This document shows, piece by piece, positions 6,883-9,420 of a stretch of 9,420 bases of DNA. The stretch's first letter is position 1; each line of letters opens with the position of its first letter. Below the pieces are notes generated by a model that saw nothing but the letters and a program-made list of their open reading frames with translations, was not told the DNA's origin and did not search any database. Both the position numbers and the translations under genes were made by a program. This DNA is from Thermoplasmata archaeon (GTDB lineage Archaea; Thermoplasmatota; E2; DHVEG-1): contig DAOWHD010000034.1 in the NCBI GenBank assembly GCA_030641605.1, positions 1 to 9,420 of the forward strand. Direction: 5' to 3'.

Positions 6883-7204
6883 TTAATAAAATACTGCCAT
6901 GCATTCTATAACATTATTCAAGCTGTTTTCCTCAATCACAGGGGACATCTGTTTATCTTTGAAAATACGTTGCTACGTAGCACCAGATAGACAAGTATCT
7001 ACATATGCACCACGCCGCTTGCACCTGAGTTTCAAATCAAAGGGTGTTTATCTCCTGTAAAAGTGTAGTGGCCTACGTGATTTTAAACACACACAATCAT
7101 TTCATTTTTTCAGCCTAATTCCCATTTAAAATCTGCTGAATCTAAGAGCTTTCTGACTATACCAATTGCTTGCTTTGTACCTTGCAATCAGCCATAATTT
7201 TCAT
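6883..7204 (-). pseudogene. Possible decayed gene, family not recognised
   Basis: Read leftward on the minus strand, this stretch gives protein-like fragments in three frames. First, an ATG at 7204 opens 15 codons (MKIMADCKVQSKQLV) to a TAG. Then a shifted frame gives IVRKLLDSADFKWELG, KNEMIVCV and NHVGHYTFTGDKHPLI, split by TGA and TAA. A third frame gives PFDLKLRCKRRGAYVDTCLSG and, after a TAG, QRIFKDKQMSPVIEEN and on to a TAA at 6883. The composition looks like protein and not like random AT-rich DNA, which suggests an old gene broken by frameshifts and stops. I do not recognise the family; a relic of a mobile element is one possibility. Chance is a real alternative. Confidence 0.3.
6971..6982. 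repeat. Perfect 12-base palindrome TGCTACGTAGCA
   Basis: The two halves are exactly self-complementary. A small hairpin (AGATA at 6985-6989 with TATCT at 6996-7000) follows directly. It could be a protein-binding site, or chance within decayed sequence. Confidence 0.5.
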
Positions 7205-7263
7205 ATGATAAACTCATTTACAACTGTGATTTTGAAATTTAAAATATTTTTATAAAATAATGG

Positions 7264-7275
7264 AAATATATAAAT
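7264..7275 (+). promoter_or_regulatory. TATA-like box for the 96-residue gene
   Basis: AAATATATAAAT fits an archaeal TATA box. Transcription would start near 7295, giving a leader of about 75 bases. A second candidate, AGTATATAGAT near 7289-7299, would shorten the leader to about 50 bases. Confidence 0.45.
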
Positions 7276-7312
7276 AGTACAAATATAAAGTATATAGATA
7301 GTAGTAAGATAC

Positions 7313-7347
7313 ATCCAGCAAATATAGAATTAAAAGGCTAGCTGGAT
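7313..7347 (+). promoter_or_regulatory. Inverted repeat / leader hairpin
   Basis: ATCCAGC (7313-7319) and GCTGGAT (7341-7347) are perfectly complementary across a 21-base loop. The element sits 10 bases before the SD of the next gene (GGAG, 7358-7361). It could be a hairpin in the mRNA leader that affects translation, or an operator. Confidence 0.4.
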
Positions 7348-7368
7348 TGAACCAAATGGAGCAAGTTG

Positions 7369-7659
7369 ATGAAAAAAAACAGCAATGTCTCGGTAAAGGA
7401 TGCAACATACGAACTTCTAGAAACTAGTATTTTTAAAAATGTTGCAAGAAGAACTAATAAAAACTTCGCTCAAAAACTTGCAATGTGGATGGTTAGATAT
7501 ATTCTTATTATTTCATCTATGCATGAATCATTGAAAATAAATCTTGAAACAATTTTATTAAATCTACATGGTGAAAAATTCAAAAAAATGGTACATATCA
7601 CAGAGAAAACGTTTCATACTGCAAAGGAAGATTCAGAAGATTACAACATGTATATATAG
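7369..7659 (+). CDS. Unrecognised 96-residue protein
   Basis: I do not recognise this protein. It is basic at the N-terminus (MKKN, VARRTNKN), has a moderately hydrophobic stretch at about 38-50 (LAMWMVRYILIIS) that is interrupted by Arg and too short to be a confident membrane span, then a Lys-rich part and an acidic tail (KEDSEDYN). It is AT-rich compared with the operon genes. The ATG at 7369 has GGAG 7 bases upstream; a TTG directly before it is in frame but less likely. Its own TATA-like box and leader inverted repeat support a real gene. It ends with TAG TGA, a double stop, and converges on the PRC-barrel gene. Confidence 0.5.
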   Translation: MKKNSNVSVKDATYELLETSIFKNVARRTNKNFAQKLAMWMVRYILIISSMHESLKINLETILLNLHGEKFKKMVHITEKTFHTAKEDSEDYNMYI

Positions 7660-7673
7660 TGAGGAATTTGCTA

Positions 7674-7715
7674 CAAAAAAACCAAAAAAAATATCTGAGG
7701 GGGTTTTCCCTCAGA
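7674..7715 (-). terminator. Hairpin plus oligo-T terminator of the PRC-barrel gene
   Basis: TCTGAGGG (7694-7701) pairs perfectly with CCCTCAGA (7708-7715) around a 6-base loop. On the minus strand the hairpin is followed by TATTTTTTTTGG and a second T run, a strong termination signal 15 bases after the PRC-barrel stop. On the plus strand the hairpin is followed by A-rich DNA, so it points leftward. Confidence 0.8.
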
Positions 7716-7730
7716 AAATAAAACTAGAGT

Positions 7731-8294
7731 TTACTTGAAGTTGTAGTGTTCGTGCCAATATTGTTTTAACTCATCTAGTGTCTTGTCTATTGTTATCGTA
7801 TCGTTCACATCGGCTATGTAACTGGTTGGCATCGGCATTATTGTGTTGAATGGTACATTCCAGGTATCGCATAAGAATGGGTCTACAAAGCATCCATATT
7901 GCTTGTATGTGCCATCGCTTTCTACCCAGCCGTAGAATGTTCCAACTCGGGAATGATTCTTGTCATAGATTGGCTTGTCAACTAGTTGGTCTGTTGGATA
8001 GGTTGTTGTACCGCAAGGAACGGCCTTGTTCCAAAATCGACCTAACTCCTCCATTGTTTTGTTTAGGGTTATATGATCGCCCCATTCTCTTATGTAGTCA
8101 CTATATACTGGGATAAGCTTGTTTGTTCCTCGGAACCATGTATCCTTTGTATTTTCGGTTGGTCGTATTCCGAAAAAATATCCCGGATACTCAGTGTTCC
8201 AGCTGTTCCAGTATTTATCTACTGTTCCAATTGTGCTTCCGTTGGTGTCACAAACTTCCTTTCCAACTAACTCATGCGGATTGTTTACTTTCAT
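7731..8294 (-). CDS. Protein with two PRC-barrel-like repeats
   Basis: About 187 residues made of two copies of a roughly 80-residue beta-barrel-like unit. Copy 1 (about 7-87) begins ELVGKEVCDTNGSTIGTV and ends DHITLNKTMEELGRFW. Copy 2 (about 103-183) begins QLVDKPIYDKNHSRVGTF and ends DTITIDKTLDELKQYW. The pattern L-V-x-K-x-V-x-D-x-x-G-x-x-I/V-G-T is typical of PRC-barrels, found in photosynthetic reaction centre H subunits, RimM and many archaeal proteins. PRC-barrels usually bind partner proteins or RNA. The protein is rich in Trp and Tyr. There is no signal peptide or membrane span, so it should be cytoplasmic. I chose the second ATG (8294), which has AGGAG 8 bases upstream; for the ATG at 8300 the SD would be only 2 bases away. 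It has its own promoter and terminator. The assignment is from repeat pattern; the family is divergent. Confidence 0.75.
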   Translation of the reverse strand: MKVNNPHELVGKEVCDTNGSTIGTVDKYWNSWNTEYPGYFFGIRPTENTKDTWFRGTNKLIPVYSDYIREWGDHITLNKTMEELGRFWNKAVPCGTTTYPTDQLVDKPIYDKNHSRVGTFYGWVESDGTYKQYGCFVDPFLCDTWNVPFNTIMPMPTSYIADVNDTITIDKTLDELKQYWHEHYNFK

Positions 8295-8302
8295 TTCCAT
8301 CT

Positions 8303-8307
8303 CTCCT
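8303..8307 (-). promoter_or_regulatory. SD deciding the PRC-barrel gene start
   Basis: AGGAG on the minus strand lies 8 bases before the ATG at 8294 and only 2 bases before the ATG at 8300, so the downstream ATG is favoured. Confidence 0.7.
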
Positions 8308-8332
8308 CGATTTTAGTTAAGCATATGACAAG

Positions 8333-8345
8333 ACATATATAAAAC
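8333..8345 (-). promoter_or_regulatory. TATA box of the PRC-barrel gene
   Basis: On the minus strand CGTTTTATATATG is a good archaeal TATA box. It predicts a transcript start near 8313 and a short leader that contains the SD. Confidence 0.65.
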
Positions 8346-8374
8346 GTTCGATTTTGAAAGCTATTACGGCCTCT

Positions 8375-8394
8375 AAATAAGAAAAAACATAAAA
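8375..8394 (-). terminator. Oligo-T terminator after the regulator gene
   Basis: Directly after the TAG stop the minus strand reads TTTTATGTTTTTTCTTATTT, with no hairpin. Oligo-T alone ends transcription in archaea, and the next gene's promoter follows immediately. Confidence 0.6.
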
Positions 8395-8745
8395 CTAAGT
8401 GTCAAACATCTTGATCGTTTCTTTCATAGATTGATACCATACATCTATGCAAGATTCTACCTTCTTTTTCGCAAGTTTTGCATCAATGCGTGAATAGGTA
8501 TGATAATACCCACCTGTCGCCATTTTATTTGTTTTTTTAATGCATAAGCCACATGATGTTAATTTTTGCAAAGATCTATAGACTGTGCTTCTCTCTTTGT
8601 TAATTTTTTGTGCTAAATCGTCTGCTCTTGACTCCCCCACTTCTCCTAATTTCTTATATACATTTAAATCTAGATCGTTGAAGTCAAATACACAACTTAT
8701 GACATCATCACAGCACATATTTTCAGAAGGATTAATGAACTTCAT
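8395..8745 (-). CDS. Cysteine-rich TrmB/MarR-like winged-helix transcriptional regulator
   Basis: A probable DNA-binding regulator of about 116 residues. After a short N-terminal arm with CC and C (Cys11, Cys12, Cys18) comes CVFDFNDLDLNVYKKL, then the helix-turn-helix SRADDLAQKINKERSTVYRS (about 39-58), helix LQKLTSCGLC, and a wing with GGYYHTYSRI. A C-terminal helix (about 88-114) probably forms the dimer. RSTVYRSLQKL is a hallmark of TrmB-like archaeal regulators, but the sugar-binding domain of full TrmB is absent. Six Cys in 116 residues (11, 12, 18, 65, 68, 99) suggest a thiol or metal switch; that is inference. The start is set by the TATA box at 8772-8778, which predicts a nearly leaderless mRNA; ATG 8751 (two residues longer) is close, and a TTG at 8802 would lie upstream of the promoter and inside the operator. 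It is divergent from thioredoxin, so it may control itself and that gene. Confidence 0.82.
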   Translation of the reverse strand: MKFINPSENMCCDDVISCVFDFNDLDLNVYKKLGEVGESRADDLAQKINKERSTVYRSLQKLTSCGLCIKKTNKMATGGYYHTYSRIDAKLAKKKVESCIDVWYQSMKETIKMFDT

Positions 8746-8771
8746 TGTCATTTCATGTATCAGCCTAGAGG

Positions 8772-8778
8772 TATATAA
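8772..8778 (-). promoter_or_regulatory. TATA box of the regulator gene
   Basis: TTATATA on the minus strand, 27 bases from its far edge to the ATG at 8745. It is the mirror image of the thioredoxin box at 8806-8812. Confidence 0.75.
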
Positions 8779-8781
8779 TGG

Positions 8782-8802
8782 TTGTGCATATTTTTTGCAC
8801 AA
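8782..8802. promoter_or_regulatory. Likely operator: inverted repeat TTGTGCA-N7-TGCACAA
   Basis: The arms (8782-8788 and 8796-8802) are perfectly complementary and the centre, 8792, is exactly midway between the two TATA boxes. Each arm ends 3 bases from a box, over the position of the BRE where TFB binds. A dimeric regulator bound here would block or assist both promoters at once. The adjacent regulator is the natural candidate. Confidence 0.75.
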
Positions 8803-8805
8803 ACG

Positions 8806-8812
8806 TTATATA
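8806..8812 (+). promoter_or_regulatory. TATA box of the thioredoxin gene
   Basis: TTATATA, 26 bases from its far edge to the ATG at 8838, so the mRNA would be nearly leaderless. It pairs with the mirror-image box at 8772-8778. Confidence 0.75.
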
Positions 8813-8837
8813 GCAGAATAACCATAATGTGGATACA

Positions 8838-9251
8838 ATGGATAAGGAATTGGCGGAATTAAAAAGAAAGAAGCTCGAGCAATTAAGGAGTAGATATATG
8901 AACGGAGGAAATAATATGGATGGAGAAATGCCAAACACACCAATAAACATTACGGACGCGGTTTTTGATGAGAACGTTAAGAAATATCAAATGGTTGTTA
9001 TTGACTGTTGGGCACCCTGGTGCGGCCCATGTCGAATGATACATCCAATAGTTGAAGAACTCGCCAAGGAAATGCAAGGAAGGATTGTATTTGGAAAACT
9101 TAATGTTGATGAAAATCAAGCAACTGCAGCACAGTTCGGCATCATGAGTATACCCTCTCTGCTTGTGTTTAAAAACGGAGAATTGGTTGACAGAATTATT
9201 GGAGCAATGCCTAAAGAGATGCTTAAGGCTAAACTTAACCCACACCTATAA
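8838..9251 (+). CDS. trxA: Thioredoxin with a helical N-terminal extension
   Basis: A cytoplasmic thiol-disulfide reductase, which reduces protein disulfides after being reduced by thioredoxin reductase. From the ATG at 8838 it has 137 residues. The thioredoxin fold holds WCGPC at 61-65 (catalytic Cys62 and Cys65), preceded by VVIDCWAP, and the cis-proline Pro106 in MSIPS, then LLVFKNGELVDRIIGA. All active-site residues are intact. The first 25 residues (DKELAELKRKKLEQLRSR and on) form a charged amphipathic helix not found in E. coli thioredoxin. I chose 8838 because the TATA box predicts a transcript start there. ATG 8898 (AAGGAG, 7-base gap) and ATG 8916 (GGAGGA, 6-base gap) have excellent SD sites and could give shorter forms; 8916 gives a protein of standard thioredoxin size. 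It shares a symmetric promoter with the cysteine-rich regulator, which suggests redox control. Confidence 0.92.
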   Translation: MDKELAELKRKKLEQLRSRYMNGGNNMDGEMPNTPINITDAVFDENVKKYQMVVIDCWAPWCGPCRMIHPIVEELAKEMQGRIVFGKLNVDENQATAAQFGIMSIPSLLVFKNGELVDRIIGAMPKEMLKAKLNPHL

Positions 9252-9283
9252 AAAAGTTTGAAACAATTAATTAACATTCAATT

Positions 9284-9288
9284 GGAGG
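9284..9288 (+). promoter_or_regulatory. SD of the last, partial gene
   Basis: GGAGG lies 6 bases before the ATG at 9295, in a 43-base gap after thioredoxin with no clear terminator. Co-transcription with thioredoxin is likely. Confidence 0.75.
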
Positions 9289-9294
9289 ATATAA

Positions 9295-9420
9295 ATGGCC
9301 AGAAAAAGATCAAATGAAAAAACAAAAAGTAAAAATACTTTAAAAAAAACCAATCTAAAATATGGATTGCTTTTGCTGGCAATTCTTATTATAGCCGCTG
9401 GAAGCATACTTGCATTAACA
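9295..9420 (+). CDS. N-terminal start of a membrane-anchored protein (3' end outside window)
   Basis: Only 42 residues are visible, all the way to the window end. A very basic N-terminus (MARKRSNEKTKSK, then KK) precedes a hydrophobic segment at about 23-41 (YGLLLLAILIIAAGSILAL). This is a signal anchor or uncleaved signal with the N-terminus inside, so the unseen body is probably outside the cell. There are too few residues to name a family. Its place right behind thioredoxin makes an extracytoplasmic thiol-disulfide protein (TlpA-, DsbA- or DsbD-like) a reasonable but unproven guess. Confidence 0.7.
   Translation, partial: MARKRSNEKTKSKNTLKKTNLKYGLLLLAILIIAAGSILALT

Larger units (their letters stand above)
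6855..7368. other. 514-base stretch without an intact gene
   Basis: Neither strand has a convincing intact gene. A T5 run at 6880-6884 shortly after the LEA-like stop may act as a weak terminator. The middle holds possible remains of a minus-strand gene and a perfect 12-base palindrome. The right end is very AT-rich and carries the promoter and leader of the 96-residue gene. No tRNA cloverleaf or CRISPR repeat was found by eye. Confidence 0.6.

Noticed and set aside
7041..7090. Inverted repeat GTGTTTA / TAAACAC
   Set aside because: Seven-base arms 33 bases apart in AT-rich DNA are expected by chance, and the inner stem is weak.
7340..7365. tRNA-like T arm (GGTTCAATCC on the minus strand)
   Set aside because: The flanking bases do not form the 5-base stem and no anticodon or acceptor arm can be drawn.
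7850..8316. Plus-strand open frames across the PRC-barrel gene
   Set aside because: They are opposite a gene with repeat structure, promoter and terminator; the peptides resemble no family.
6852..8397. TAG codons read as pyrrolysine
   Set aside because: TAG ends the LEA-like gene, the 96-residue gene and the regulator, each at a natural protein end. The first two meet a TGA within a few codons. There is no pylBCD, PylS or tRNA-Pyl gene and no methylamine methyltransferase here.
8746..8802. Longer form of the regulator starting at TTG 8802
   Set aside because: It would begin inside the inverted repeat and upstream of the TATA box at 8772-8778; the added residues are just the translated operator and promoter.
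1..9420. CRISPR arrays, insertion-sequence ends, attachment sites, replication origin
   Set aside because: No regularly spaced repeats, terminal inverted repeats with target duplications, integrase genes or origin-type repeats were found by eye.

Overview
The window looks archaeal. Several genes have a TATA-like box about 25 bases before an ATG that has almost no leader. The other genes carry strong Shine-Dalgarno (SD) sites (GGAGGT, GGAGGTGA, GGAGG). T-rich stretches follow genes, and the gene families fit archaea: a TrmB-like winged-helix regulator, a small archaeal Toprim protein, UPF0235, an LEA14-like anchored protein and PRC-barrel repeats. The DNA is AT-rich. My best guess is an anaerobic euryarchaeon, perhaps of the Thermoplasmatota; this is inference, since no rRNA or marker gene is present.

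Region 1 (1-5054, + strand) is a tight operon: the C-terminal part of aconitase, the small ATP-grasp subunit of ATP-citrate lyase (aclB), its large CoA-ligase/citryl-CoA-lyase subunit (aclA) and isocitrate dehydrogenase (icd). Gaps are 3, 1 and 16 bases, each with a strong SD. Together the enzymes connect 2-oxoglutarate, isocitrate, citrate and acetyl-CoA plus oxaloacetate. This is the citrate arm of a reductive TCA cycle, or a route from citrate to acetyl-CoA.

Region 2 (5085-6854, + strand) holds four small genes: UPF0235/DUF167, a Toprim protein overlapping it by 11 bases, a free-standing EFR1-type flavodoxin domain with no ferredoxin half, and a membrane-anchored LEA14-like protein.

Region 3 (6855-7368) has no intact gene. 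It holds minus-strand remains that may be a decayed gene, a 12-base palindrome, then an AT-rich promoter and a leader hairpin before an unrecognised 96-residue gene (7369-7659).

Region 4 (7674-8345, - strand) is a self-contained unit: TATA box, SD, a gene with two PRC-barrel-like repeats, and a hairpin plus oligo-T terminator.

Region 5 (8375-9420) is a divergent pair: a cysteine-rich TrmB/MarR-like regulator (-) and a thioredoxin (+). They share one symmetric promoter in which an inverted repeat TTGTGCA-N7-TGCACAA sits exactly midway between two identical TTATATA boxes. The thioredoxin is followed by the start of a membrane-anchored protein cut by the window end. The regulator, operator and thioredoxin together suggest a compact redox-responsive switch, and this is the most interesting item here beside the aclBA operon.
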